NCBI GenBank assembly: GCA_937969415.1
Contig: CALBWK010000016.1
Coordinates: forward strand, 1-64,000
Reading direction: 5' to 3'
From: an uncultured Saprospiraceae bacterium
GTDB taxonomy: Bacteria > Bacteroidota > Bacteroidia > Chitinophagales > Saprospiraceae
DNA: 64,000 bases
Below are positions 1 to 8,882 of the stretch, in pieces; within the stretch, counting starts at the first letter, position 1, and each line of letters opens with the position of its first letter. The notes beneath the pieces are model-generated. The model saw nothing but the letters and a program-made list of their open reading frames with translations. It did not search any database and was not told the origin of the DNA. Position numbers and translations under genes: made by a program.

Positions 1-75
1 CATTATCAGAGACCTAGGGTCTTCTGCCAACTGACCAAAGGCCGTCATCTCATATATCTTATTCAGTACTTCCAC
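1..75 (-). CDS. oadB: Oxaloacetate decarboxylase beta subunit, N-terminal fragment (runs off window)
   Basis: Only the first 25 codons are visible. They read V/M-E-V-L-N-K-I-Y-E-M-T-A-F-G-Q-L-A then EDPRSLIM, which resembles the short amphipathic start of OadB before its first membrane segment. OadB is the membrane subunit that couples decarboxylation of carboxybiotin to sodium export. The gene lies 12 bases after the oadA stop on the same strand, giving the order oadG-oadA-oadB known from sodium-pumping decarboxylases. The apparent start is GTG at 75; an in-frame ATG at 48 is an alternative. The call rests mainly on context, as too little protein is visible for a domain match. Confidence 0.6.
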   Translation of the reverse strand, partial: MEVLNKIYEMTAFGQLAEDPRSLIM

Positions 76-87
76 TTAGATGCTTGA

Positions 88-1989
88 CTATACAATCCTG
101 ATGATAGGGTGATCTTCTTCTATATCGTCACCGTGGTTGACAGTGATCTCAGCTACTGTACCCGCGAATGAACTGGTAATCGCATTGATTACCTTCATAG
201 ATTCTACATAAGCAACGGTGTCTCCTTTTTCGACCTTATCACCTACTTTGATGCCCACTTCCCCTGACCCTTTGGTCAAGAAAAATTTACCCTCAAGAGG
301 AGAGGTCACATAGTTGCCTTCAGTGCTGGCTGCAGGAGTTGCTACAGCTGCTACAGGTGCAGCAGCATTGCTATTCGCAGCTTGGTCTGGGTAGTCGATG
401 TTTACTTGGAATTTCTCTCCATTGACATCGACAACAAGAGACTTTGGTCTTGGCGCAGCTTCTCCGCCTCCGCCCATTGGAACGGGTACGACTGCTCCGG
501 CTTTGTTAGCTGAGCCTCCGCTTCCTGCTTCGGCTTTACGCTTGGCGAGATCGGCTTCAAATTTCTTCTTGGCAGCACCGGACTTATAGTCTTCATACTG
601 TGCAGGGTGCATCGCATATTCAAAGAGTTCCTCGTCATCTTGACCAGTCTCCCAGCCTTTCTCTTTCATCTTTGCTCTGAATTCATCCAGGACATCAGGG
701 TAGAGATCTTGCGGATTATCTGTGAAAAATTCTCTGCCTTGTTGCTCAGCCATCTTGACGAGTTCAGGAGCCAGCTCACCTGGTAGTTGACCAGATTTTC
801 CAAGCATCATACCCCACGTATTTTCATCTATCATCGAGAATCTTTCTTTACCCTTGATGACTTGTATCACATTCATCAGAGAGAGATTCTTGACATACTG
901 ACTAAATGGTGTCACGAGTGGTGGGTAGCCCAACTTAGGCCACGTATGACCGACTTCATCAAATAGCTTGATGAGGAGTTGGTCTTGTGTTAGAGTATCC
1001 TTATTGTTCTTAGTCAACCACTTGTTGACAGAAGCCAAGTTCTTTTCGAGGTCGGCCATCAGTGATCCCATCATCCCGCCAGGTAGTCCTGGCTTGATAA
1101 GAAGGGAATTCATAAATCTGTTCTTTTTATTGATATAGTAGCCTAGCGTCTCATCGACAAACTTCTGTGTCATCGCTCTGACAGACATATAGGCATCCAT
1201 ATTAATCGGCTTGAGCTTGAAGCCTGCATCTCTGAGCATCTCGTGCACAGTCAATAAATCTGCGTGGCCTGTACCCCAAGAGAGTGGTTCCATACCGCAA
1301 TCAATGACATCTACACCAGCTCTAGCAGCCTCTAGCGCAGAGACAATAGAGAACCCTGTAGTAGAGTGCCCGTGATAAGAGACGATAACGTTAGGATGTC
1401 TTTCCTTGATGCCCTTGATCATCTTACCTATAGAAACAGGACGACCGATACCGGCCATATCCTTGACACAGATTTCTTCTGCACCTTTTTCTATGTACTG
1501 ATCTGCAAGCTTGATATAGTAATCTACTGTATGTACTGGCGAGAAGGTAATACTCATAGCACCTTGGGCGATCATCCCACCTTCCTTGGCATACTGAAAA
1601 GATAATTCTAGATTCTGAGGATTATTTAGCCCATCAAATGACCTGGAGATATCTGTCCCTTGTATCTTTTTGAGCTTAAACATGAGCTTTCGTACATCAC
1701 GCGATACAGGACTCATACGGATACCATTGAGGCCTCTTTCGAGCATATGGGTTTTGATACCTGCTTTGTTGAATGGTTCTGTCCATTTTCTTACACTGAT
1801 ATTGGGATTTTCTCCTCTCAGTAGGTTGATTTGTTCAAAGCCTCCTCCGTTGGTCTCGACTCTATCAAAGCAACCCATCGCTACTATAGGATCTGCTACC
1901 TGACACAGCTCATCTACGGTAGGCATATACTTACCCGAAGACTGCCACATATCCCTGTATACCAGGCCTAACTGAATTTCTTTACTCAT
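88..1989 (-). CDS. oadA: Oxaloacetate decarboxylase alpha subunit (biotin-dependent carboxyltransferase)
   Basis: This 633-residue cytoplasmic protein carries a carboxyltransferase TIM barrel (about 1-290), a conserved carboxylase domain (about 300-480), an Ala/Gly/Pro-rich linker and a C-terminal biotinyl domain (about 560-633). Metal/active-site residues are visible as YRD (D13), VKDMAG (K176, normally carboxylated) and YHGH (H206, H208). The biotinylated lysine is K599 in ESMKV, where the common final Met is Val. In the family the subunit moves the carboxyl group of oxaloacetate to biotin, and OadB then releases CO2 while exporting sodium. The N-terminus reads VYRDMWQSSGK rather than TLRDAHQS, a variant I recall from other Bacteroidota. 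oadG lies 19 bases upstream and oadB just downstream, so the three are probably one transcript. Confidence 0.92.
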   Translation of the reverse strand: MSKEIQLGLVYRDMWQSSGKYMPTVDELCQVADPIVAMGCFDRVETNGGGFEQINLLRGENPNISVRKWTEPFNKAGIKTHMLERGLNGIRMSPVSRDVRKLMFKLKKIQGTDISRSFDGLNNPQNLELSFQYAKEGGMIAQGAMSITFSPVHTVDYYIKLADQYIEKGAEEICVKDMAGIGRPVSIGKMIKGIKERHPNVIVSYHGHSTTGFSIVSALEAARAGVDVIDCGMEPLSWGTGHADLLTVHEMLRDAGFKLKPINMDAYMSVRAMTQKFVDETLGYYINKKNRFMNSLLIKPGLPGGMMGSLMADLEKNLASVNKWLTKNNKDTLTQDQLLIKLFDEVGHTWPKLGYPPLVTPFSQYVKNLSLMNVIQVIKGKERFSMIDENTWGMMLGKSGQLPGELAPELVKMAEQQGREFFTDNPQDLYPDVLDEFRAKMKEKGWETGQDDEELFEYAMHPAQYEDYKSGAAKKKFEADLAKRKAEAGSGGSANKAGAVVPVPMGGGGEAAPRPKSLVVDVNGEKFQVNIDYPDQAANSNAAAPVAAVATPAASTEGNYVTSPLEGKFFLTKGSGEVGIKVGDKVEKGDTVAYVESMKVINAITSSFAGTVAEITVNHGDDIEEDHPIIRIV

Positions 1990-2008
1990 AGTTAAGAATT
2001 TGTGATTC

Positions 2009-2266
2009 TTACAATTTTTTTACGGACTTAATCACACCCTGTTGCAGTATGATGTGGTCTACAACAGCCGTTATAGCGGCTAGTTTCTTTGGACTGAAAA
2101 CGTTCCTTTGTCTCTTGACCTTCTTGGTTTCTACGACCTCAGGACTATACTTGTTGACTACACCTATTAGTAGCTTACCTAGGCCCACCACTATACCTAA
2201 TATAGTGAAGACAGACACCATACCTACGATGAGGAGTTGGAGTGCTAGATTTAGTTCTTCAGTCAT
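2009..2266 (-). CDS. oadG: Oxaloacetate decarboxylase gamma subunit
   Basis: This 85-residue protein has one N-terminal membrane helix (about 8-35, LLIVGMVSVFTILGIVVGLG) followed by a basic, charged tail containing KKVKRQRN and AAITAVVDHII. That is the size and shape of the OadG/sodium-pump gamma family, which joins the alpha subunit to the beta subunit. The motif AAITAVV (here AAITAVVDHI) is typical of the C-terminal part of these small subunits. It opens the oadGAB operon. A TAnnTTTG-type element lies about 28 bases ahead of the ATG. Confidence 0.85.
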   Translation of the reverse strand: MTEELNLALQLLIVGMVSVFTILGIVVGLGKLLIGVVNKYSPEVVETKKVKRQRNVFSPKKLAAITAVVDHIILQQGVIKSVKKL

Positions 2267-2293
2267 TTAAATGGTCTACATTTTCAAGGTCGA

Positions 2294-2301
2294 CAAAAGT
2301 A
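2294..2301 (-). promoter_or_regulatory. Putative -7 element of the oadGAB promoter
   Basis: Read on the minus strand this is TACTTTTG, an exact match to the Bacteroidota -7 consensus TAnnTTTG, 28 bases before the oadG ATG. I do not see a convincing -33 TTTG/TTG at the usual distance, so the assignment is tentative. Confidence 0.4.
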
Positions 2302-2459
2302 AAGTAATTAATTGTCATCGACTGATTTACACAACTAATTTGTCGTTTTGTCTAATTGTTCAAAATATATGTTTTTCTAAGGGTAGAAATATGAATTAAT
2401 ATTTTGCTATCGCAACGTAGCTGACCTCACAATTTCTAAAAATCCCTCATCTTTGGTGG

Positions 2460-3749
2460 ATGAAGTGTACTGTTTTTAAGTTTGGAGGTGCTTCGGTACA
2501 AGACCCCAAAAGGATCAAAAATGTGGCTGATATTATTCAGCGACACGAGCGAAAAAAACTGGTGGTCGTCTTATCGGCAATGGGTAAGAATACGAATCTA
2601 TTAGAAGGGTACGTTGCTGATTATCTCAAGTCTAAGAAATCCTTGGAGAGCAATCTAGAAGCGTTTGCAACTGAACATTATGCTGTTGGAAAGACGCTGG
2701 GCCTTAGAACGAAAGACCTTAAAAAGAAATACACAAGACTGGCTGCGGCTTGTCAGTCATTATTGATGTCAGAAAAGAAGCTTGATGAAGGCTTTGTCTA
2801 CGACCAGATTGTCTCACTTGGAGAATTGTATTCAACAGTGCTGGTCCAGAATTACTTAGCGTCGAGAGGATTGTCTGTGGCGTGGATGGATGTGCGGAAA
2901 GTATTGAAAACAGATACGACCTACAGAGAAGGAAAGGTAGACTTCAAGAAAACTGTGAAGTTGGTCACCAAGAGTATAAAAGCTTTGACCAAGGAAGCTG
3001 ACGTTATCATTACGCAAGGCTTTTTGGGTGGCACTGCAGATGGTGCTACGACTACTTTGGGTAGGGAAGGGTCAGATTATACAGCGGCTATACTCGCTTA
3101 TGCCTTAGGCGTAGAAGAGTTGACTGTCTGGAAGGATGTACCCGGAATATTGACAGCTGACCCTCGACGTTTTGATAATGTCGAGTTGTTAGAAAGACTG
3201 ACATATCGTGAAGCGATCGAGATGACGTATTATGGTGCAAAAGTCATACACCCTAAAACGATACAGCCCATTCAGAATAAAGGGATAAGACTTAAGGTCA
3301 AATCATTTATCCATCCAGAAAATCAAGGCACAGTTATTTCGACTCAGGGGCAATTAAAATATCCGCCTATAGTCGTCATCCAAGACGACGTCATCCTCTT
3401 GCAGATTTCCAGCAAAGATTTTTCATTTATCTCAGAAGACCACTTGAGTTTTATTTTTGAAAAAATGCGTAAGCATAAAATCAAACTCGGTGTGATGCGT
3501 AATTCTGCTATTAGTTTTACGTTAGTGATACTTCCTGTCAAAGAAAGTTTGCTCAAGAATTTTATTAAAGACATAAGTGTCTTACTAACTATAGATATTA
3601 CCCGCGGCCTACAGATGATGACTATTCGACACTTTCAAGAAAGTCTATTGCACAAGTTAATACAGGACAAGGTGATCTTATTTGAGGAGACTCTAGATGA
3701 TACTGTGACGATGGTGCTGAAAGCGTCGCTGGAGTTTAAGGAGGACTGA
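2460..3749 (+). CDS. lysC: Aspartate kinase (monofunctional)
   Basis: This 429-residue kinase phosphorylates L-aspartate, the first step toward lysine, threonine, methionine and diaminopimelate. The start shows the family motif KFGGASVQ (K7), and the middle shows TTLGREGSDYTAA and VWKDVPGILTADPR, the nucleotide/aspartate binding segments. The C-terminal part (about 300-429) fits ACT regulatory domains that sense end products. The length matches single-function aspartokinases; no homoserine dehydrogenase domain follows. It stands alone between oppositely oriented genes. The exact isozyme and its feedback inhibitor cannot be read from the sequence. Confidence 0.88.
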   Translation: MKCTVFKFGGASVQDPKRIKNVADIIQRHERKKLVVVLSAMGKNTNLLEGYVADYLKSKKSLESNLEAFATEHYAVGKTLGLRTKDLKKKYTRLAAACQSLLMSEKKLDEGFVYDQIVSLGELYSTVLVQNYLASRGLSVAWMDVRKVLKTDTTYREGKVDFKKTVKLVTKSIKALTKEADVIITQGFLGGTADGATTTLGREGSDYTAAILAYALGVEELTVWKDVPGILTADPRRFDNVELLERLTYREAIEMTYYGAKVIHPKTIQPIQNKGIRLKVKSFIHPENQGTVISTQGQLKYPPIVVIQDDVILLQISSKDFSFISEDHLSFIFEKMRKHKIKLGVMRNSAISFTLVILPVKESLLKNFIKDISVLLTIDITRGLQMMTIRHFQESLLHKLIQDKVILFEETLDDTVTMVLKASLEFKED

Positions 3750-3870
3750 TAGAAAATATGTGGTTAATAGAGTGAGTAGCATCGAGGGTAGAAACCTTGA
3801 AGAAAGAAAAATTGAAACAGATTTTTAAGAAAATTATAGTCCACTATTATTTTTACCTACCGCTTCAATT

Positions 3871-6096
3871 CTAAAAAGTATAGCTCAGTGTCCCTCTTGT
3901 ATAAAATGGTACTCCCGGTGTAAAATGTATTTCTGTAATACTCGTCGGCTCGTCTATTAATCTAGACTCTGTGGCAAACTGCGTCTCATTCCATTCCGTA
4001 TTAAATAGGTTTTGTATTTGAATACCAAAGGTTAAATTAGAGAAGCTATAAGAGATATTCATATCCACTACAGTATAGCCTGGCGCGACAATAGAATTGT
4101 CTTCAGTTGCGGGTCTATCGGCTAGGTGTCTGAGATCAATGCTGCCTCTTATGCCTATAGGTGTCTTAGCAGAAATACCAGACTTCAATGTGAAGTCGGG
4201 CGCCAATGGAATAAAATCCTCTGAGCTTGGTGTATTGAGTGATCTGGCGATCGTATAGTTGAGATCTGTATTGAAATTCAACCACACTAGCGGTTGATAG
4301 CGTAGAGAAAAGTCATAACCACGTCTCAAGCTCTTCCCGCTGGGTTCCACGATGCCAGCATCTCCTACGTATACAAATTCTTGCTCTAAAAATAAATACC
4401 AGTATGCTGCGGTCAGAAAAAGATTGGTATGTGGTTTCCAGACTGCGCCTACATCTGCACCATAAGCCGCAGGTATGGTTTCGAGACTGGGGTCATTGAG
4501 AAGCGCTCTCGTGTCATTGGTATGGAATCCCTTGCCTGCTTTGGCATATATCTGCAGATTGGGTAGCGCCTCGTAGCTCAATCTCAATTTAGGACTAAAG
4601 ATACTCTTAGAGGTTTGTGTCTCTTGTCCTAAGCCATTTAACTTGTTGAGATAAGCGTAGTTGAAAAAATCAAATCTCAATGCTGAGCTCAAAGTAAATT
4701 TATTGAACTCTAATTCTGATTCTATAAAGCCTCCAAGGTTTTGTTCTGTGACAGCTCCATTTTGGATATCTTGTAGTATTTCAGTCCTGTTGACAGTACG
4801 AGCTAGTTGATTATCGTTACTGAAATCGATTCTGAGATTGACACCTGCATTTGTGTTAATGGTGATGTTTTTAAAGTTATCAGATCTTGTATAATTACTT
4901 GTGAAACCAAATAAATTTCTGTTCTCTCTCTGTCGGATTTGATCTCCATTATCAAGGTCTTCTAGGAAAAAAGTAAAATTTGAAAATAGATCAAAGTTAT
5001 AATTGGAGTAGAAGATTTTATTTTTTACAAACGAATTATTGTTTATAGGTTTTGAAATTATAAGATTAGCGTTTGTTCTTGAAGTAAATCCACCTTCTGT
5101 GTCATCTATTGCTCCAAATCTTGTAATCTGACCACTATCAACGGCCCGTTGAGGAATTTGGCCTGAAGCGTCCCAATTGCTATCAAAATGTGATAGTGAT
5201 AATTCTACACTACACCTGTTGCTGAAGTCCTTGTTGTATTTGCCAAATAAATTATACCGTCTAAAATTTTGGGGACTTTCAAAAGGACCATCACTAGCCA
5301 AGTATTCTGCTGCTATATAAGCATTACTACTTTTGTTATCTAGTAAGTTTAGAATGGACAACAATCTTTGCGAATTAAATTGACCTGCTTCAACTTTTAG
5401 GAGGTGTTCATTAACTTTTTTCTTGGTTGTAAAATCAACATAACCTGCTGTATTGAAATTACCTTTGTTTCCATAATATGTGCCTAATCCAAAATCAATA
5501 TCTTCTATGGTTTCTGGTATCAAGAAATGAAGGTCTGCATACCCTTGGCCGTGTGCATGAGAAACCATATTAACTGGGATGCCATCTACAGCTATGGCGA
5601 TATCTGTTCCATGATCTATATCGAAGCCTCTCAAGAAAATTTGTTCTGCCTTACCACCACCTGCATGCTGTCCTATGATTAATCCAGGCACCTGTGTTAG
5701 CAATTCTTGTGATGAATCGACAGGCCTCACTTGAATATCTAATTCTGATAAGATATCCGTAGCAGATCGGGTATTGGAAATAACGATGGCTCCAATTGAT
5801 ATATCTGAAGCTTGCAGCTCTATTTTTTCAGTTATGCTAAAGTCTGTAATTATATGAGCTTTTGAAGCGTAGGATAGATGCGAGATAAATAGGGTATCGC
5901 CAATTTGTACATCATTAATTGTGAAGTTTCCTATTTCGTTACTATGCGTGTGCTTGTCAGAACTAGTGTAAATTAAGGCATATGCAATCGGATAATCTTC
6001 AGTATCTACAAGCTGTGCTGTATAAGCTTGGCCAACTACTTGACTACTAACTAAAAGCGATAACATTATCAATAACTGCGAAATTCTAAACTCCAT
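3871..6096 (-). CDS. TonB-dependent outer-membrane receptor with CarboxypepD_reg-like domain
   Basis: This 741-residue protein has a signal peptide (1-22, ending VVGQA), a CarboxypepD_reg-like beta-sandwich (about 24-100), a plug domain (about 105-225) and a 22-strand barrel ending in the aromatic residue of SYTF. The plug contains FLRGFDIDHGTDI, then VDGIPVN and HAHGQGYADLHFLIPE. I recall that combination from a receptor subgroup shared by Bacteroidota and Proteobacteria, but its substrate is not established to my knowledge. No SusD gene is adjacent, which argues against a classic polysaccharide-utilisation pair. The His-rich stretch could suggest a metal or metal-chelate ligand; that is inference only. 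It is transcribed alone. Confidence 0.88.
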   Translation of the reverse strand: MEFRISQLLIMLSLLVSSQVVGQAYTAQLVDTEDYPIAYALIYTSSDKHTHSNEIGNFTINDVQIGDTLFISHLSYASKAHIITDFSITEKIELQASDISIGAIVISNTRSATDILSELDIQVRPVDSSQELLTQVPGLIIGQHAGGGKAEQIFLRGFDIDHGTDIAIAVDGIPVNMVSHAHGQGYADLHFLIPETIEDIDFGLGTYYGNKGNFNTAGYVDFTTKKKVNEHLLKVEAGQFNSQRLLSILNLLDNKSSNAYIAAEYLASDGPFESPQNFRRYNLFGKYNKDFSNRCSVELSLSHFDSNWDASGQIPQRAVDSGQITRFGAIDDTEGGFTSRTNANLIISKPINNNSFVKNKIFYSNYNFDLFSNFTFFLEDLDNGDQIRQRENRNLFGFTSNYTRSDNFKNITINTNAGVNLRIDFSNDNQLARTVNRTEILQDIQNGAVTEQNLGGFIESELEFNKFTLSSALRFDFFNYAYLNKLNGLGQETQTSKSIFSPKLRLSYEALPNLQIYAKAGKGFHTNDTRALLNDPSLETIPAAYGADVGAVWKPHTNLFLTAAYWYLFLEQEFVYVGDAGIVEPSGKSLRRGYDFSLRYQPLVWLNFNTDLNYTIARSLNTPSSEDFIPLAPDFTLKSGISAKTPIGIRGSIDLRHLADRPATEDNSIVAPGYTVVDMNISYSFSNLTFGIQIQNLFNTEWNETQFATESRLIDEPTSITEIHFTPGVPFYTRGTLSYTF

Positions 6097-6328
6097 ACAC
6101 TTGTAATCTAATAATAGGTCTTTCCGACCTTCAATAAATAGCCTGCAAAATACAATTCTTATTAGAAGACTAAATCTCTGTATTTAGCATATTGTCACCT
6201 ATACAACTATTCATGGGTAAGGTATGGTGTATAGAGTTGATTTAGGAACCCCAAATCCAATTTAATGGCTCATTAGAATTGATAAAATGGCCGTAGTAGA
6301 TGCTTGCCGAATTGTACAATTGGTTTTA

Positions 6329-7105
6329 CTAGCCAAAAGATCCTTTTACCAACCCACCGTCCACAGAAATAGTCTGTCCTGTTATGTACCCTGATTTGGG
6401 GGAAAGTAACCAAACAGCCAGCGATGCTAGCTCTTTTGCCTCACCCATCCTTTGTACTGGAGGTTCTTTATCAAACTTTGCCTTAGCTTTTTCTTTACTA
6501 ATACCTTGGGTTTGACTATGCTTAGCAAAGAGTCTTTCCATAGCAGGTGTTGTATGGTATCCTGGAGCCAAGATGTTCATAGTGACGCCATTGCTCGCAA
6601 TTTCTGCAGATAGCGTTTTTACAAATCCAACGACGGCTAGTCTCAAGGAGTTGGATAAGACAAGATTGGTGATGGGTTGCTTGACTGAGACACTTTCTAT
6701 GTACACAATGCGTCCGTAGTTTTCTCTTTTGAGTAAAGGCAGTAGTTCTTGTGTTAGTTTGACTTTCCATCGGAGTACGGAGGCGTAGGCTTTATCCCAA
6801 TCTTTGAGATCAGATTCTTCAAAGGACATAGCAGGTGGGCCACCAGCATTAATAACCAATCCAGACAGAGCTCTTTCACCTATACATCTTGTGACACGAC
6901 TTATAGTTTCGTCAGTAGTTATATCGCCTGCAACTGTTTCTATTTGATTTGGATGCTTCTTAGCAAGTGCTATGAGTTTTTCTTCTCCGCGTGCATTGAT
7001 AATGATATGTGCGCCTTCTTCTAGTAGAGCTTCTGTTATAGCCTTCCCAAATCCACTAGTAGCTCCCGTAACGAGAAAGAGTTTTTTTGTGATATCTAAA
7101 TCCAT
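6329..7105 (-). CDS. SDR-family oxidoreductase lacking the canonical Tyr/Lys
   Basis: This 258-residue protein is a full-length Rossmann short-chain dehydrogenase: TGATSGFG near the N-terminus binds the cofactor, NAGGPP holds the structural Asn (N86), and the C-terminus has PGYHTTPA and ITGQTISVDGGLVKGSFG. By alignment with FabG the catalytic Ser is kept (S138), but Tyr151 is Ser and Lys155 is Arg in LSNSLRLAVVG. I recall a subfamily with SSxxxxQPIxxLxLSN that shares this loss, so it is probably not a damaged gene. Its reaction is unknown. It begins 1 base after the TerB-like gene, in a three-gene unit with kbl. Confidence 0.85.
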   Translation of the reverse strand: MDLDITKKLFLVTGATSGFGKAITEALLEEGAHIIINARGEEKLIALAKKHPNQIETVAGDITTDETISRVTRCIGERALSGLVINAGGPPAMSFEESDLKDWDKAYASVLRWKVKLTQELLPLLKRENYGRIVYIESVSVKQPITNLVLSNSLRLAVVGFVKTLSAEIASNGVTMNILAPGYHTTPAMERLFAKHSQTQGISKEKAKAKFDKEPPVQRMGEAKELASLAVWLLSPKSGYITGQTISVDGGLVKGSFG

Positions 7106-7106
7106 A

Positions 7107-7442
7107 TCAGGCAGTTAGCATAAGTTTATCCAGAAAATCTAAAAATACCTTCTCTGGCCTAGAGTACTCCCCATCAATTTTAAACAAGTCGATGACTTCT
7201 TTGTACAGGCATTCTTTTTCTTGATTGTTTTCTAGATAGTGACACTTGTTATCCAATATTATTTTGAGGCTACTGTATTCAGAGTGATTGTTCAGCAGGC
7301 TATACATAGAATTGTAATCTTCTAGGCTTGATCTTTCTCTGATAAACGTTTCTTCAGGAGATGAGTAGTCATAGTCTATATGTGCAGCATAAAGAAGGAA
7401 AAAGGTTTTGAATTGTGATTTGGTTAGTTGGGGTAGCTGCAT
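7107..7442 (-). CDS. TerB-like small protein
   Basis: This 111-residue soluble, acidic protein has no signal peptide or membrane segment. Two features resemble TerB-type all-helical domains: LLYAAHIDYDYSSPEETFI near the start and LFKIDGEYSRPEKVFLDFL near the end, where TerB proteins have an acidic metal-binding helix pair. The similarity is by eye and may be wrong. It is translationally packed between kbl (4-base gap) and the SDR gene (1-base gap), so all three should be co-expressed. No function can be stated; a stress or metal-related helper role is the family association. Confidence 0.6.
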   Translation of the reverse strand: MQLPQLTKSQFKTFFLLYAAHIDYDYSSPEETFIRERSSLEDYNSMYSLLNNHSEYSSLKIILDNKCHYLENNQEKECLYKEVIDLFKIDGEYSRPEKVFLDFLDKLMLTA

Positions 7443-7446
7443 CTTG

Positions 7447-8631
7447 TCATATTACTTTAAGCTCCTTTCCTACCTTAGTAAAAGCTGCTATTGCTTTCTC
7501 AATATGATGCGGTTCGTGGCCTGCGGAAATCTGTACACGTATTCTTGCTTTTTCTTTAGGTACTACAGGATAGAAAAATCCTATGACATAGATGCCTTCT
7601 GCGAGAAGGGCATCAGCAAAAGTTTGCGAGAGCTTGGCGTCATACAACATCACAGGCACTATAGGATGTTCTCCTGGTACGAGGTCAAATCCTGCTGCAG
7701 CCATTCCTGTTCTGAATAGCGTGGTGTTGGCCTCTAGTTTATCTCTCAATGCTGTGCTCGCGTTGAGGACATCCAAGACCTTGAGCGAAGCACCTACAAT
7801 AGAAGGGGCTAGGGTATTAGAGAAAAGATAAGGCCTAGATCTTTGTCTAAGGATATCAACAACCTCTTTGCTAGCTGCGGTAAATCCTCCTGAGGCACCA
7901 CCAAGTGCTTTACCAAAGGTACCAGTAATGATATCTACTCTACCATAGGCCCCACAGTGCTCTGCGCTTCCTTTGCCTGTTTTGCCTGTAAAGCCGGTTG
8001 CGTGGCAGTCATCAACCATTGTAAGTGCACCATATTGTTCTGCTAGATCACAGATCTTGTCGACTTGTGCGATGATGCCATCCATAGAGAATACCCCGTC
8101 TGTGGCGATGAGGATACGACGAGCGCCGGCAGACTTGGCTTCCTTGAGCTTGACTTCTAGATCGGCCATATCATTATTAAGGTATCTGAAGCGCTTTGCT
8201 TTGCAGAGCCTGATACCATCTATTATTGAGGCGTGATTGAGTTGGTCAGAGATTATAGCATCTTCTGCAGTAAGTAGGGGCTCAAATAGACCTCCGTTGG
8301 CATCAAAGGCTGCTGCATAGAGAATCGCATCCTCAGTACCTACAAAGGCAGCAATCTTGGCTTCTAGCGCTTTGTGTATATCTTGAGTACCACAGATAAA
8401 TCGTACTGAGGACATACCAAATCCGTGTGTATCTATGGTGTCTTTAGCTGCTTGTATGACATCTGGATGAGAGGAAAGCCCCAGGTAGTTATTGGCGCAG
8501 AAATTTAGGACTTCCATACCTTGAGAGGTCTTTATTTCTGCAGATTGTCTAGAGGTAATGATTCTCTCTTTCTTATAGAGTCCTTGGTCCTTTATCGCTT
8601 CTATTTCTTGTTGTAAGCTCTCTTTTATCAT
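7447..8631 (-). CDS. kbl: Glycine C-acetyltransferase (2-amino-3-ketobutyrate CoA ligase)
   Basis: This 394-residue PLP enzyme of the alpha-oxoamine synthase family joins glycine and acetyl-CoA, or in the catabolic direction cleaves 2-amino-3-ketobutyrate made from threonine. Visible motifs are [14 protein letters not shown] near the N-terminus, [20 protein letters not shown] with the PLP-stacking His/Asp pair, and [14 protein letters not shown] holding the Schiff-base lysine. The length equals that of E. coli Kbl (about 398). No threonine dehydrogenase is adjacent; the downstream SDR lacks the usual catalytic residues and is not an obvious Tdh. Related enzymes (BioF, serine palmitoyltransferase) are possible but the motif set fits Kbl best. 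Confidence 0.88.
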   Translation of the reverse strand: MIKESLQQEIEAIKDQGLYKKERIITSRQSAEIKTSQGMEVLNFCANNYLGLSSHPDVIQAAKDTIDTHGFGMSSVRFICGTQDIHKALEAKIAAFVGTEDAILYAAAFDANGGLFEPLLTAEDAIISDQLNHASIIDGIRLCKAKRFRYLNNDMADLEVKLKEAKSAGARRILIATDGVFSMDGIIAQVDKICDLAEQYGALTMVDDCHATGFTGKTGKGSAEHCGAYGRVDIITGTFGKALGGASGGFTAASKEVVDILRQRSRPYLFSNTLAPSIVGASLKVLDVLNASTALRDKLEANTTLFRTGMAAAGFDLVPGEHPIVPVMLYDAKLSQTFADALLAEGIYVIGFFYPVVPKEKARIRVQISAGHEPHHIEKAIAAFTKVGKELKVI

Positions 8632-8703
8632 ATATCTGGTTGTCTTGAGGGTAAATATAGCCGTATCTACAGAAATGGCCGTTTATAACAAATTAGAAAA
8701 AAA

Positions 8704-8770
8704 TGTAATATGTATTACTATATTCTCTAATTGTTTATATATTTGCATCTGGTGTAATATGTTTTACACC
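8704..8770 (+). promoter_or_regulatory. Regulatory region of the giant secreted protein: two TGTAATATGTWTTAC boxes around a -7 element
   Basis: Box 1 (8704-8718) is TGTAATATGTATTAC and contains the inverted repeat GTAATA-TG-TATTAC. Box 2 (8753-8767) is TGTAATATGTTTTAC and sits in the inverted repeat GGTGTAA-N6-TTACACC (8751-8770). Between them, 8738-8745 reads TATATTTG, an exact TAnnTTTG -7 element. No clear -33 box is present, so an activator or alternative sigma factor is plausible. The same core occurs ahead of the other two large T9SS cargo genes in this window. Function is inferred from position and repetition. Confidence 0.5.
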
Positions 8771-8818
8771 ATTGTTTGACCAGAAACCGAATTTACCCAC
8801 CCACCCCCTAAGCAGTAA

Positions 8819-8843
8819 CTGAACGAGCATGCGCTCGTATCAG
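8819..8843 (+). other. 5' leader hairpin of the giant gene
   Basis: CTGA-ACGAGC pairs with GCTCGT-A-TCAG around an ATGC loop, a 10-base-pair stem with a single bulged A, 39 bases before the ATG. It lies in the predicted leader and may stabilise the very long transcript or affect translation. No T-tract follows, so it is not a terminator. Confidence 0.4.
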
Positions 8844-8882
8844 AGTCTCGTACTGTTTTGAATTTTACTAACAAAAGGTCAA

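Noticed and set aside
6097..6328. Small ORF between the TonB receptor and SDR genes
   Set aside because: Only very short frames with early stops; no promoter or terminator clear enough to call.
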